From assembly GCF_006346325.1 (NCBI RefSeq), contig NZ_VDYR01000001.1:248001-312000 (forward strand): a stretch of DNA of 64,000 nt, given 5' to 3'. Made by a program: the position numbers and the translations under genes. The notes under the pieces were generated by a model. That model made no database searches, had not been told where the DNA came from, and saw only the letters and a program-made list of their open reading frames with translations. The DNA comes from Sphingomonas japonica. Its GTDB lineage: Bacteria > Pseudomonadota > Alphaproteobacteria > Sphingomonadales > Sphingomonadaceae. Shown here in pieces: positions 24,614 through 33,958 of the stretch (the stretch's first letter is position 1; every line of letters starts with the position of its first letter).

Positions 24614-25402
24614 ATGGACACAAGCACCCTTTTTCGCCTGGATGGGCGCGTTGCGCTGGTCACCGGCGGCTCGCGCGGGATCGGGCGGATGATCGCGGCG
24701 GGCTTCGTCGCGCAGGGTGCCAAGGTGTATATCTCGTCGCGCAAGGCCGACGCATGTTTCGAAACCGCCGAGGAACTGGGCTCGAACTGCATCGCGCTGC
24801 CGCAGGACGTGTCGACCGTCGCCGGGTGCAAGGCACTGGCAGCGCAACTGGCAGAGCAGGAAGCGCGGCTCGACATCCTCGTCAACAATGCGGGCGCGGC
24901 GTGGGGCGAACCGTTCGAGGATTTTCCCGAGAAGGGCTGGGACAAGGTCATGGACTTGAACGTGAAATCGCCGTTCTTCCTAACCCAGGCACTGCATCCC
25001 GCGTTGAAGGCGGCGGGGTCGCGCGAGCGGCCCGCCAAGGTGATCAACATCACCTCGATCGATGGGCAGCGGCTCAATCCGTGGGAAACGTACAGCTATC
25101 ATGCATCGAAATCGGCGCTAATCTATCTGACGAAGCGGATGGCGGCGCGGTTGATCCGCGACGGCATCAACGTCACCTCGATCGCACCGGGAGCCTTTGC
25201 CAGCGACATGAACAAGGCCGCGCGCGACCACGGCGGTGACGTTGCCCGCCGTATCCCTGCGCAGCGCATCGGCGTGGACGAGGATATGGCAGGCGCGGCG
25301 ATCTACCTGGCCAGCCGCGCGGGGGATTATGTGGTCGGCGACACGATCACCGTCGATGGCGGGCTGGTCAATGCGTCGCTGGGGGGCAGCATCGACGCGT
25401 GA
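24614..25402 (+). CDS. SDR-family oxidoreductase (RhlG-like)
   Basis: A 262-residue classical short-chain dehydrogenase/reductase. Cofactor loop GGSRGIGRMIA (18-28) with the following SSRKAD suggests NADP(H) preference. Also present are NNAG (93-96), a catalytic Ser in INITSID, Tyr-x3-Lys in YSYHASKSAL, and the C-terminal DGGLVNASL. The stretch GINVTSIAPGAFASDMNKAA resembles beta-ketoacyl reductases of the RhlG type, so an acyl or sugar ketone substrate is plausible but not determined. Convergent with the cyclophilin gene across a strong hairpin. Confidence 0.88.
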   Translation: MDTSTLFRLDGRVALVTGGSRGIGRMIAAGFVAQGAKVYISSRKADACFETAEELGSNCIALPQDVSTVAGCKALAAQLAEQEARLDILVNNAGAAWGEPFEDFPEKGWDKVMDLNVKSPFFLTQALHPALKAAGSRERPAKVINITSIDGQRLNPWETYSYHASKSALIYLTKRMAARLIRDGINVTSIAPGAFASDMNKAARDHGGDVARRIPAQRIGVDEDMAGAAIYLASRAGDYVVGDTITVDGGLVNASLGGSIDA

Positions 25403-25420
25403 GGCGGCTCAAGAAGCGCT

Positions 25421-25487
25421 GGTTTCGAGCGTAATCGAGAAACCGCCAATTCCCGTCCAGCCGCGTTTCTCGACTTCGCTCGAAACC
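25421..25487. terminator. Long inverted repeat between convergent genes (bidirectional terminator or REP-like element)
   Basis: GGTTTCGAGCG (25421-25431) pairs with CGCTCGAAACC (25477-25487). Internally, TCGAGAAAC (25435-25443) pairs with GTTTCTCGA (25465-25473), leaving small internal bulges and a 21-base loop. The 67-base hairpin sits between the convergent SDR and cyclophilin genes. TTTCTCGACTTCGCTCGAAAC-like strings look to me like a sphingomonad intergenic repeat, but no second copy is visible in this window. Confidence 0.65.
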
Positions 25488-25507
25488 AACGGGTGGAGGG
25501 AGCCGAC

Positions 25508-26143
25508 CTACCGCTCGAACAGCTTCCACACTTTGGGCCGCCCGGTCGGCTTGGCCGTGCCGTCGATCCGCCGGGCGCGCAGGATACGGATCGGTTTCAG
25601 GATCATCTGCCCCTTCATCGCGTCGCGGCCGCCGCCGGTCGGCAGGGCGAGGATGCGTTTGACCGTTGCCATGCCGCCGATCACGCGACCGAACGCCGCG
25701 TAGCCGCGAAATTCGCCGCGTGCGTCCATCGACGGGGCAGGGCCGACGGTCAGGAAGAAATTGCCGCCCGCCGCCGCGGCGCCGCCGCCGCGCGCCATCG
25801 AGATCGTCGCATCAAGGTGGCGGATACCTGTCTTGGCGGTGGTTTCGAGTGGGAAGGTCGGCAGGATGCGGCGCGCGTCCATGCGGATGCCGCCCTGGAT
25901 GAAGCCGGTCTGCGGATCGCGCTTGCGCCGCGTCGCGCGGTAGAAGGTCGTCCCGTCGAAGCGGCCATCGTCGACATAGGCCAGGAAATTGGCGGTGGTC
26001 GCCGGGGCGCGGCGGGCATCGAGCGCCAGCAGGATCGGACCTGCGCTGGTGTCGAGCCGGACGCGCACGACCGGCGGCTCGGCAGGTGCGGCGCCGAGCA
26101 GCAGCGCCAGCGGTGCCAGCAGCAATGTACGACGGAAATTCAA
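25508..26143 (-). CDS. Exported cyclophilin-type peptidyl-prolyl isomerase
   Basis: A 211-residue PPIase with a signal peptide (MNFRRTLLLAPLALLLGAAP), so it works in the periplasm on extracytoplasmic proteins. Cyclophilin motifs: GPILLALDARRAPATTANFL (35-54), DGTTFYRATRR, GFIQGG, ISMARGGGA, NFFLTVGPAPSMD and the final FGRVIGGMATVKRI. It follows the malic enzyme stop by 10 bases on the same strand, so the two are likely cotranscribed. Confidence 0.9.
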   Translation of the reverse strand: MNFRRTLLLAPLALLLGAAPAEPPVVRVRLDTSAGPILLALDARRAPATTANFLAYVDDGRFDGTTFYRATRRKRDPQTGFIQGGIRMDARRILPTFPLETTAKTGIRHLDATISMARGGGAAAAGGNFFLTVGPAPSMDARGEFRGYAAFGRVIGGMATVKRILALPTGGGRDAMKGQMILKPIRILRARRIDGTAKPTGRPKVWKLFER

Positions 26144-26153
26144 TGGAGATTGC

Positions 26154-28409
26154 TCAGCGCGCGATCCCGCTCGCCGCGAGCACCGCCAGCGTGACGAGAT
26201 CGCCCGCGGTCGAGGTCATCGGCGCGATCTGGACGTTCTTTTCCATACCGATCAGCATCGGCCCGATCATCTGGTCGCCGCCGAGCTCGCGCAGCAGTTT
26301 CGCCGAGATATTGGCCGATTGCAGCCCCGGCATGATCAGGATGTTGGCGGGGCCGGACAGCCGCGCGAACGGATAATTCTTCATCTGGCGGGCATTGAGC
26401 GCGACATCGGGTGCCATCTCGCCTTCATACTCGAATCCCACCTCGCGCCGATCGAGCACGCGCACCGCCTCGCGGATATTGTCGAGCCACTTGCCCTCGG
26501 GATTGCCGAAGGTCGAATAGCTTAGAAACGCGACGCGCGGCTCATGCCCCATGCGGCGCGCGACCTGCGCGGTCTGTTCGGCGAAGTCGGCCAGTTCCTC
26601 GCCGTTGGGGCGTTCGTTCACCGTGGTGTCGGCGATGAACACCGTGTGGCTCTGCCCAACCAGGATGTGGATGCCGAACGGCGTGCGCCCTGGCTCGGGA
26701 TCGACGACGCGGCGTACCTCGCGGATCGACTGGGCATAGGCGCGGGTGACGCCGGTGATCATCGTGTCGCCTTCGCCGAGCTGAAGCAGCAGCGCGGCGA
26801 AGATGTTGCGATCCTGATTGACCATGCGCTCGACCTCGCGGCGCAGGAAGCCGCGCCGTTGCAGCCGCGCATAGAGGAAATCGACCATCCGCGGCACCAG
26901 CGGCGAGACACGGCTGTTGTGCACCTCGAAGCTCTCCGGATCGGGAACGCCCAGCGCCTTCAGCCGGTCATAGACGTCGTCGCGGCCGACCAGCACCGGC
27001 GTGCCGTAGCCGCCGTCGCGAAACGCGATCGCTGCGCGCAGCACGACTTCTTCCTCGCCCTCGGCGAAGATCACCCGCTTGGGCCGTGCGCGCGCGCCGT
27101 CATAGGCGAGGCTGAGCACCGATGTCGTCGGGTTGAGCCGCTGGCGCAGGCTCTGGCGATAGGCGGCCATGTCGAGGATCGGGCGCGTCGCCAGTCCCGT
27201 ATCCATCGCCGCCTTGGCAACCGCCACCGACACCAGTTCCATCAGCCGCGGATCGAACGGCGCCGGGATGATGTAGTCCGGGCCGAAATTGTGCTGCACC
27301 CCATATGCCAGCGCCACTTCCTCGGGCACCCGCTCGCGCGCCAGCTCGGCGATTGCGTTGGCGGCGGCGATCTTCATCGCATCGTTGATCCCGGTCGCGC
27401 GCACGTCGAGCGCACCGCGGAAGATGAACGGGAAGCCGAGCACGTTGTTGACCTGGTTGGGATAATCCGACCGGCCGGTGGCGACGATCGCGTCGGGCCG
27501 TGCCGCCTTGGCCAGTTCGGGGCGGATCTCCGGCTCGGGATTGGCCATCGCGAAGATGATCGGCGCCTTGGCCATGTCCTTGACCATCTCGGGCTGGAGC
27601 GCGCCTGCCGCGGAGAGGCCCAGGAACACGTCGGCTCCGTGCAGCGCCTCGGTCAGCGTGCGCGTGTCGGTCTTGGCCGCATGCGCCGACTGCCATTGGT
27701 TGACGTCGTCGCGCCCTTGCCAGATCACGCCCTTGCGATCGCACAGGATGACGTGGTCGGCGCGCACACCCATCGCCTTCATCAGTTCGGTGCACGCGAT
27801 CGCCGCTGCACCCGCGCCGTTGACGACGACCTTGATATCGCCCAGCCGCCGTCCGGTCAGCAGGCAGGCATTGATGAGGCCGGCGGCGGTGATGATCGCG
27901 GTGCCGTGCTGATCGTCATGGAACACCGGAATGTTCATGCGTTCGCGCAGCGTCTGTTCGATGATGAAGCACTCGGGCGCCTTGATATCCTCGAGGTTGA
28001 TCCCCCCGAAGCTCGGCTCGAGCAGCGCGACGCAATTAATGAACGCATCGACGTCCTCTGTATCGACTTCCAGGTCGATCGAATCGACGTCGGCGAAGCG
28101 CTTGAACAGCACCGCCTTGCCTTCCATCACCGGCTTCGATGCCAGCGCGCCGAGGTTGCCGAGGCCCAGGATCGCGGTGCCGTTCGAGATGACGGCGACC
28201 AGATTGCCCTTGGCGGTATAGTCGTAGGCGGTCGCCGGATCCTCGTGGATCGCCTTGACCGGCACTGCGACGCCCGGCGAATAGGCCAGCGCGAGATCGC
28301 GCTGCGTCGCCATCGGTTTGGACGAGATGATCTCGATCTTGCCGGGACGCCCTTCGGAATGGAACAGCAGCGCTTCGCGGTCAGAAAACTGGTTGGTCTC
28401 GTCGGACAT
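26154..28409 (-). CDS. maeB: NADP-dependent malic enzyme with C-terminal phosphotransacetylase-like domain
   Basis: Oxidative decarboxylation of malate to pyruvate with NADP+. This is the long 751-residue MaeB form. The N-terminal malic domain has [13 protein letters not shown] and [12 protein letters not shown]; the NAD(P)-binding domain has [17 protein letters not shown]. Residues about 430-751 are a phosphotransacetylase-like domain ([44 protein letters not shown]) that in this family binds acetyl-CoA as an allosteric signal rather than being catalytic. ATG 28409 follows GAGGAGAGG. The upstream frame extension is not needed for the domain. Confidence 0.95.
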   Translation of the reverse strand: MSDETNQFSDREALLFHSEGRPGKIEIISSKPMATQRDLALAYSPGVAVPVKAIHEDPATAYDYTAKGNLVAVISNGTAILGLGNLGALASKPVMEGKAVLFKRFADVDSIDLEVDTEDVDAFINCVALLEPSFGGINLEDIKAPECFIIEQTLRERMNIPVFHDDQHGTAIITAAGLINACLLTGRRLGDIKVVVNGAGAAAIACTELMKAMGVRADHVILCDRKGVIWQGRDDVNQWQSAHAAKTDTRTLTEALHGADVFLGLSAAGALQPEMVKDMAKAPIIFAMANPEPEIRPELAKAARPDAIVATGRSDYPNQVNNVLGFPFIFRGALDVRATGINDAMKIAAANAIAELARERVPEEVALAYGVQHNFGPDYIIPAPFDPRLMELVSVAVAKAAMDTGLATRPILDMAAYRQSLRQRLNPTTSVLSLAYDGARARPKRVIFAEGEEEVVLRAAIAFRDGGYGTPVLVGRDDVYDRLKALGVPDPESFEVHNSRVSPLVPRMVDFLYARLQRRGFLRREVERMVNQDRNIFAALLLQLGEGDTMITGVTRAYAQSIREVRRVVDPEPGRTPFGIHILVGQSHTVFIADTTVNERPNGEELADFAEQTAQVARRMGHEPRVAFLSYSTFGNPEGKWLDNIREAVRVLDRREVGFEYEGEMAPDVALNARQMKNYPFARLSGPANILIMPGLQSANISAKLLRELGGDQMIGPMLIGMEKNVQIAPMTSTAGDLVTLAVLAASGIAR

Positions 28410-28526
28410 CCGGGCGCCTCTCCTCGTCGTTGCCCAGCCTTTACGCAGCGTCCGTCGCCGCGTCACCCCTTCCCGGCGCGGCATGCGCTTCCTAGCTGTG
28501 GCGCGACCCCTTCAAGGAGACGGCAC

Positions 28527-29279
28527 ATGAAGCTGAGCGGTAACACCATCCTCGTCACCGGCGGGGGCACCGGTATCGGCCGCGCGCTGGCCGAAGCGCT
28601 GCATGCACGCGGCAACAAGGTCATCGTCGCCGGGCGCAGACGTGAGGCGTTGGAGGAGGTCGCCGACGCGCATGCCGGGATCGCAACGGCAGTGCTCGAC
28701 GTGTCCGATGCGGGGGCGATCATCGACGGAGCTGCGCGGATCGTCGCCGACCATCCCGACCTCAACGTCGTCGTCCACAACGCCGGGATCATGATCGCCG
28801 AGGACATGGCCGCTAGTGGCTATTCCACCGACACCGCCGAAGCGATCGTCGCCACCAACCTGCTAGGTCCGATCCGCCTGACCGCCGCGCTGCTGCCGCA
28901 TCTGCGCAGCAAGGACGCGGCGGCGATCGTCACCGTGTCGTCGGGGCTCGCCTTCGTCCCGCTGGTCGCGACGCCGACCTACAACGCGACCAAGGCGGCG
29001 ATCCACAGCTGGTCGCAATCGCTGCGCGCGCAGCTCGCAGATACGGGCATCGACGTGGTCGAGATCGTGCCGCCTGCAGTCGCGACCGACCTGATGCCCG
29101 GCCATGCCGACAATCCCAATTCGATGCCGCTCGACGCCTATATCGACGAAGTCATGGCCTTGCTGGAGGCCGATCCGGAGCGACACGAAGTGTGCGTCGA
29201 ACGCGTCCGCTTCCTGCGCGAGGCCGAGCGCCGCGGCGACTATGATCAGGTGTTCGCGGCACTCAACTCAAGGCACTGA
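28527..29279 (+). CDS. SDR-family oxidoreductase (DltE-like)
   Basis: A 250-residue short-chain dehydrogenase: cofactor loop TGGGTGIGRALA (11-22) followed by AGRRREAL (NADP-type), NAG at VVHNAGIM, Ser in IVTVSSGLAFVP, and Tyr-x3-Lys in YNATKAAIHSW. The C-terminal DAYIDEVMALLEADPERHEV extension is that of DltE-type SDRs annotated as oxidoreductases of unknown substrate. AAGGAGA precedes ATG 28527. Divergent from maeB; followed by mutS 48 bases downstream in the same direction. Confidence 0.88.
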   Translation: MKLSGNTILVTGGGTGIGRALAEALHARGNKVIVAGRRREALEEVADAHAGIATAVLDVSDAGAIIDGAARIVADHPDLNVVVHNAGIMIAEDMAASGYSTDTAEAIVATNLLGPIRLTAALLPHLRSKDAAAIVTVSSGLAFVPLVATPTYNATKAAIHSWSQSLRAQLADTGIDVVEIVPPAVATDLMPGHADNPNSMPLDAYIDEVMALLEADPERHEVCVERVRFLREAERRGDYDQVFAALNSRH

Positions 29280-29327
29280 GGCGCCGTCACGGGCTGGCGG
29301 GCCGTTGCCTTCGGCGCGTCAGTCTTT

Positions 29328-31943
29328 ATGCGCGGGCAGATGACGTTGCCCGCGCAAACCCCGATGATGGCGCAATACCAGGCGCTCAAGGCGGAAGCGC
29401 AGGATTGCCTGCTGTTCTACCGCATGGGCGATTTCTTCGAGATGTTCTTCGAGGACGCGCGCATCGCCGCTGCCTGTCTCGATATCGCGCTTACCGCGCG
29501 CGGCGAGCATGAGGGGGACAAGGTGCCGATGTGCGGCGTGCCCGTCCATGCCGCGACCGGCTATCTCCAGCGGCTGATCAAGGCAGGGCACCGCGTCGCC
29601 ATCGCCGAGCAGATCGAGACACCCGAGGGGGCGAAGAAGGCGCGCGGATCGAAGGCGCTGGTCGCGCGCGCGATCGTGCGTGTGGTGACCGCCGGCACGC
29701 TGACCGAGGAAGCCTTGCTCGACACGCGCGCCGCCAATTGGTGCGCAGCGGTCGGCGAAGCGGGCGGCGGCATCGTGGTCGCTGCCGCCGACGTCTCGAC
29801 CGGCCGGTTCGAGCTGTTCGAGGCCGACGCCGGTGCCTTGGGAGCAGTCCTCGCCCGGCTCGACCCGGCCGAAGTGGTCGTGTCCGAAGCCTCGCCGCAT
29901 GCCGACGCTGCGACCGTGCTGCGCCCGCGCGGGGAATTCGACAGCAGCCGCGGCGAAGAACGGCTCAAGGCGCTGTTCGGTGTCGCGACGCTCGACGGGT
30001 TCGGGCAGTTCTCGCGCGCGGCATTGGCGGCGGCGGGCGGGCTGATCGCGTATCTCGACCATACTGCGAAAGGCGCGCTGCCGTTCCTGCGCCCGCCGCG
30101 CATCACCGCCAGCAGCGCGTCGATGGCGATCGATGCGGCGACGCGCGAGAGCCTGGAACTCACCCAGAGCGTAGGCGGCGTACGCAAAGGCAGCTTGGTC
30201 GACGCGGTCGATCGCACCGTCACCGGGGCAGGAGCGCGGCTGCTCGCCGCCGACATCGCCGCGCCGTTGATGGACCGAACTGCCATCGACGCGCGGCTCG
30301 ACGCCGTGCAGCGCTTCCATGACGACCCGGCGATGCGCGACGCGGTGCGGCAGGCGTTGCGGACGCTGCCCGACATCGGCCGCGCGCTGGGGCGGCTGGC
30401 GGCAGGGCGGGGCAGTCCGCGTGATCTGGGCCAGTTGCGCGACGGACTCGACGCGGCATGGCATCTGGGCGAGCGGCTCGGCCGCATGGCGGCGCCGCCG
30501 CCGTTGCTGGTCGAACTGGCGCCGCAGCTTCGCGGGCATGGCGCGCTGATCGACCTGCTCAAGCGCGCGCTGGTGCCGACCCCGCCGATCGAGACCGCGC
30601 AGGGAAACTATATCGCCGAGGGCTATGACGCGGCGCTCGACGACCTGCGCGCGACCGGGGCGGGTGGCCGCAGGGCAATCGCCGCGCTCGAGGCCGAGTA
30701 TCGCAAGCGCACAGGCATCGCCGCGCTCAAGGTACGCCACAATGGCGTGCTCGGCTATCATATCGAAGTACCGGCGCGTGCGGCCGATGCGTTGATGGCA
30801 GAGGGCAGCGGCTTCACCCATCGCCAGACGCTGGCCGGCGTGGTCCGCTTCAATGCCGCGGATCTTCACGATGCCGCGCTCAAGGTGACGCAGGCCGGGA
30901 GTCACGCGCTTGCTGCCGAGGCCGCGCATCTCGAGGATCTGACCGCCGCCGCGCTCGACCGCCGCCTCGCGATCGCCGAGACCGCCGACGCACTGGCGCG
31001 CATCGATGTCGCCGCGGCACTCGCCGAACGCGCGGCAGAAGGTGGGTGGGCGCGGCCGGTGCTGGTCGACCACGCCTGTTTCGACGTCGAGGGCGGACGC
31101 CACCCCGTGGTCGAGGATGCCATTGCCCGCACCGGCGGGCGCTTCGTCGCCAATGACTGCAGCCTGTCGGCAGCGTCGCGGCTGTGGCTGGTCACCGGGC
31201 CGAACATGGGCGGCAAATCGACCTTTCTACGCCAGAACGCGCTGATCGCCGTGCTGGCGCAGGCGGGAAGCTATGTCCCCGCGGCGCGCGCGAAGCTCGG
31301 CCTGGTCGACAGATTGTTCAGCCGGGTCGGCGCGTCGGACAATCTTGCGCGCGGGCGGTCGACCTTCATGGTCGAGATGGTCGAAACCGCCGCGATCCTC
31401 GCGCAGGCGACGCCCGACAGCTTCGTCATCCTTGACGAGGTCGGGCGCGGCACCTCGACCTATGACGGACTTGCCATCGCCTGGGCGGTGGTCGAGGCGA
31501 TCCACGAGGACAATCGCTGCCGCTGCCTGTTCGCAACGCATTACCATGAGCTGACGCGGCTCGCCGAACGCTGCGAGGCGCTGTCGCTGCACCATGTCCG
31601 CGCGCGCGAGTGGAAGGGTGACCTCGTCCTGCTCCACGAAGTCGCCGACGGACCGGCGGATCGCAGCTATGGTCTCGCGGTCGCGCGGCTGGCGGGGATG
31701 CCGCCCGCCACGGTCCAGCGCGCCAAGGCGGTGCTCGCCAAGCTCGAAGCGGGGCGCGCCAGCACCGGAGGGCTGGCGGCGGGTCTCGACGATCTACCGC
31801 TATTCGCCGCCGCGATGCAGGTCGAGGAAGCGGCGGGCGATCCGCTGCGCGACGCGCTGGAGGCGCTGGAGATCGACGCGCTGAGCCCGCGCGATGCGCT
31901 GGACGCGCTGTATCGGCTAAAGGATATCGCCCGGGCGGACTGA
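29328..31943 (+). CDS. mutS: DNA mismatch repair protein MutS
   Basis: Recognises mismatches and small loops as a dimer and recruits MutL. 871 residues. The mismatch-reading Phe-x-Glu lies in RMGDFFEMFFEDA near residue 37. Connector, lever and clamp regions follow. The ATPase carries Walker A TGPNMGGKST, the FMVEM signature region, Walker B/D-loop ILDEVGRGTSTYDG and ATHYHEL. A short C-terminal tail (DALYRLKDI) gives the usual dimer-tetramer segment. Two start codons are close, ATG 29328 and ATG 29340; neither has a strong ribosome site, so the N-terminus may be four residues shorter. Confidence 0.97.
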   Translation: MRGQMTLPAQTPMMAQYQALKAEAQDCLLFYRMGDFFEMFFEDARIAAACLDIALTARGEHEGDKVPMCGVPVHAATGYLQRLIKAGHRVAIAEQIETPEGAKKARGSKALVARAIVRVVTAGTLTEEALLDTRAANWCAAVGEAGGGIVVAAADVSTGRFELFEADAGALGAVLARLDPAEVVVSEASPHADAATVLRPRGEFDSSRGEERLKALFGVATLDGFGQFSRAALAAAGGLIAYLDHTAKGALPFLRPPRITASSASMAIDAATRESLELTQSVGGVRKGSLVDAVDRTVTGAGARLLAADIAAPLMDRTAIDARLDAVQRFHDDPAMRDAVRQALRTLPDIGRALGRLAAGRGSPRDLGQLRDGLDAAWHLGERLGRMAAPPPLLVELAPQLRGHGALIDLLKRALVPTPPIETAQGNYIAEGYDAALDDLRATGAGGRRAIAALEAEYRKRTGIAALKVRHNGVLGYHIEVPARAADALMAEGSGFTHRQTLAGVVRFNAADLHDAALKVTQAGSHALAAEAAHLEDLTAAALDRRLAIAETADALARIDVAAALAERAAEGGWARPVLVDHACFDVEGGRHPVVEDAIARTGGRFVANDCSLSAASRLWLVTGPNMGGKSTFLRQNALIAVLAQAGSYVPAARAKLGLVDRLFSRVGASDNLARGRSTFMVEMVETAAILAQATPDSFVILDEVGRGTSTYDGLAIAWAVVEAIHEDNRCRCLFATHYHELTRLAERCEALSLHHVRAREWKGDLVLLHEVADGPADRSYGLAVARLAGMPPATVQRAKAVLAKLEAGRASTGGLAAGLDDLPLFAAAMQVEEAAGDPLRDALEALEIDALSPRDALDALYRLKDIARAD

Positions 31944-31997
31944 AGCGGTGGGCATCGCCGCCGCGATCTGGTACCCGGGCCCCTCAGCCACGCATTC

Positions 31998-32013
31998 GGG
32001 CCATTTTTGGCCC
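31998..32013 (+). terminator. Small hairpin after mutS
   Basis: GGGCCA (31998-32003) and TGGCCC (32008-32013) form a 6-bp stem with a TTTT loop, 55 bases after the mutS stop. No T-run follows, so termination is only a weak possibility. Confidence 0.35.
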
Positions 32014-32112
32014 ACCTGTCGCGCCGTTCGGCGCGCGCGTGGCATGCCGGTCGTCCGGCGCGGATCGCGCGCCCTTCATTCTGCGACCGGCGAAAAATGG
32101 GGGAGAACCATC

Positions 32113-32982
32113 ATGACGACCGTCGCCATCCGCGATGACGCCACGGGCACCAAAGCCAATATGAGCGCGATCTACGACCAGGCTGACCCGCGTGCCTATT
32201 TTCGCGAACTCGGCAAGCTCGATTATGCCATTCCGGCCGCGGCGCAGCCCGTATTCCAACGCATGGTCGATGCCATCCGTGCCCGGCGCAAGGGGACGGT
32301 CCATGCGCTCGACCTCGGCTGTTCCTATGGGATCAATGCCGCCCTGCTCAAATATCCGCTCGCGATGGCGGACCTGCAGGCGCGCTGGACCGATCCGGTG
32401 CTGCACGGCATCGACAGCGATGCGGTACGCGAGGTCGATCGCGCCTATTTCGATGCGCAGCCGTGCGCGGACGTGCGCGTCATCGGGCTCGACCCGTCCG
32501 AACCGGCGATCGCCTATGCCGAGGATGTCGGTATTCTCGACGACGGGGTGACGCTCGATCTCGAGCGCAATGCCGTGCCGCCGGCGCTTGCCGAGACGCT
32601 GGCGCCGATCGACATGATCGTCTCGACCGGCTGTGTCGGCTATGTCACGCAGCGCACCTTTGCAGCGCTGATGCCAGCGGTCACCGCTGGCGCCGCACCG
32701 TGGATCGGCAATTTCGTGCTGCGGATGTTTCCCTATGACGCGATCGAACAGACGCTGGGCGGCTGGGGCTATGTCACCGAAAAGCTCGAGGGCGAGACGT
32801 TCGCTCAGCGCGCCTTTGCTTCGGATATCGAGCAGGAGCGGGTGATGGCACAGGTCGACCGGCTGGGGCTCGACACCGCGGGGCTGGAGGCGGACGGCGC
32901 GCTCCACGCCGAGTTCTTTCTGTCGCGGCCCAAAAACGAAGCCGATATCCCGCTTGCCGACCTGATCGACCAGGCGACCTGA
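32113..32982 (+). CDS. Class I SAM-dependent methyltransferase-like protein
   Basis: A 289-residue protein with a methyltransferase motif I, HALDLGCSYGINAALL (about 63-78), and further Rossmann elements (VRVIGLDPSEPAIAYAEDVG, MIVSTGCVGYVTQRTFAAL). The substrate cannot be told. The N-terminal TKANMSAIYDQADPRAYFRE is a helical cap. Start ATG 32113 is preceded by GGGGGAGA. The gene is tail-to-tail with the FMN-reductase gene, with one base between the stops. Confidence 0.75.
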   Translation: MTTVAIRDDATGTKANMSAIYDQADPRAYFRELGKLDYAIPAAAQPVFQRMVDAIRARRKGTVHALDLGCSYGINAALLKYPLAMADLQARWTDPVLHGIDSDAVREVDRAYFDAQPCADVRVIGLDPSEPAIAYAEDVGILDDGVTLDLERNAVPPALAETLAPIDMIVSTGCVGYVTQRTFAALMPAVTAGAAPWIGNFVLRMFPYDAIEQTLGGWGYVTEKLEGETFAQRAFASDIEQERVMAQVDRLGLDTAGLEADGALHAEFFLSRPKNEADIPLADLIDQAT

Positions 32983-32983
32983 C

Positions 32984-33574
32984 TCAATAGGGCGGCGCGC
33001 GGCGCTGGCGCTGCGCGCGCGCCGCCTCTGCCCACCAGGCGAGATCGTCGGCGAAGCGCGGAAACGCCTTGTCGAGCGCGGCGCCGCCCTCGCCGACGGG
33101 ATTGCCGCCGGCATCGAGGCTCGCGCCGATCGTGCCGACGGTCAGGGTGCTCGGCACCACGACCATGCCCATTTCGGACAGCGTCGGGTGCCACATCGAA
33201 TTGCTGCGCGCACCGCCCAGCCGTCCGGCCGAATAGCTGGCGATAGCCGCGGGGCGCCAGAACCATTCCTCGAGGAAATGATCGGTCAGGTTCTTGAGCC
33301 CGGGCTGCATGCCCCAATTATATTCGCCGGTGACGAAAACGAAGCCATAGGCGCTGCGGATCTTGCCCGCCAGCTCGGCCATCGCCGCCGGTGCTTCGCC
33401 CTCGGCATATTCCTTGAACATGCGATCGAGCATGGGCAGACCGACGGCCTGCGCATCGATCAGTTCCGCCGCCGCGCCGCGCTGCGCGAGGCGATCGACC
33501 AGGTAGCGCGCGAGCCGGATGCCCGCGCGATCGGAGCGGTACGATCCATACAGGACAAGGATGGTGTCGCGCAT
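32984..33574 (-). CDS. NADPH-dependent FMN reductase family protein
   Basis: A 196-residue flavodoxin-fold reductase. LVLYGSYRSDRAGIRLARYL (7-26) is the flavin phosphate loop, and VFVTGEYNWGMQPGLKNLTD (79-98) is the family's hallmark. SNSMWHPTLSEMGMVVVPS follows. It probably reduces FMN, quinones or azo/chromate-type substrates with NADPH in the cytoplasm. ATG 33574 is used. A small strongly translated-looking frame lies upstream on the same strand (33743-33799). Confidence 0.85.
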   Translation of the reverse strand: MRDTILVLYGSYRSDRAGIRLARYLVDRLAQRGAAAELIDAQAVGLPMLDRMFKEYAEGEAPAAMAELAGKIRSAYGFVFVTGEYNWGMQPGLKNLTDHFLEEWFWRPAAIASYSAGRLGGARSNSMWHPTLSEMGMVVVPSTLTVGTIGASLDAGGNPVGEGGAALDKAFPRFADDLAWWAEAARAQRQRRAPPY

Positions 33575-33742
33575 TCACCTGCTCCAGACATGAAAGAGGC
33601 CGCCGAGCCCCGTCAGGGACCCGGCGACCTCCGACATGGTCAGCGGCCGGAACTTCCAGCGCGGGAGACCATGCGGGCCGCTTGCCGTTCGGGTCGGACG
33701 TTGATTGGAGGAAAGATCCTCCCGTCGTCCCCGGTCAGGCGA

Positions 33743-33799
33743 TCAGCGGCGCGTCTCCCGAACGAACTGAACCGACCCCATTGCTGAACCATGAGACAT
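33743..33799 (-). CDS. Candidate 18-residue small protein or leader peptide
   Basis: ATG 33799 follows an exceptionally strong ribosome site at seven bases. The frame encodes MSHGSAMGSVQFVRETRR and ends at TGA 33745-33743. A 6-bp hairpin lies 20 bases beyond the stop. I know no family for the peptide. A second ATG (33792) opens a 50-codon frame in another register at poorer spacing. The case rests on the ribosome site alone. Confidence 0.35.
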   Translation of the reverse strand: MSHGSAMGSVQFVRETRR

Positions 33800-33800
33800 C

Positions 33801-33815
33801 GGATCACCTCCTTTC
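33801..33815 (-). promoter_or_regulatory. Maximal Shine-Dalgarno, or 16S rRNA 3'-end mimic on the other strand
   Basis: On the minus strand these 15 bases read GAAAGGAGGTGATCC, the full complement of the 16S rRNA 3' end. On the plus strand they are therefore identical to the 16S tail. They sit seven bases before ATG 33799. Natural ribosome sites rarely use more than 6-8 of these bases. Confidence 0.55.
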
Positions 33816-33958
33816 GCTGGTTGAAACACAATGTACCGTGCTCGGTACGCGTCGATATGTGAGTCATCCCGCAATCAAGAACAAGACTTGTAATTCGAGA
33901 AAAATTGGACGATTCTCGTCGGCCTGCGCAAATCGGCCCGACACCGATCGGACTGGGT

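Larger units (their letters stand above)
33575..33958. other. Intergenic region with a possible small transcript
   Basis: About 380 bases without a standard gene. On the minus strand it contains, in order, a TTGATT/TATCGA-like promoter pair near 33860-33885 (weak), an extreme Shine-Dalgarno at 33801-33815, an 18-codon frame, and a hairpin at 33707-33722 (GGAGGA/TCCTCC). The rest, 33575-33700, is unremarkable. Confidence 0.45.

Noticed and set aside
26544..28526. N-terminal extension of the SDR frame across the maeB antisense strand
   Set aside because: SDR domain starts exactly at ATG 28527 with AAGGAGA; the extension is antisense to maeB.
29319..31103. Minus-strand frame opposite mutS
   Set aside because: No motifs; mutS is unambiguous on the plus strand.
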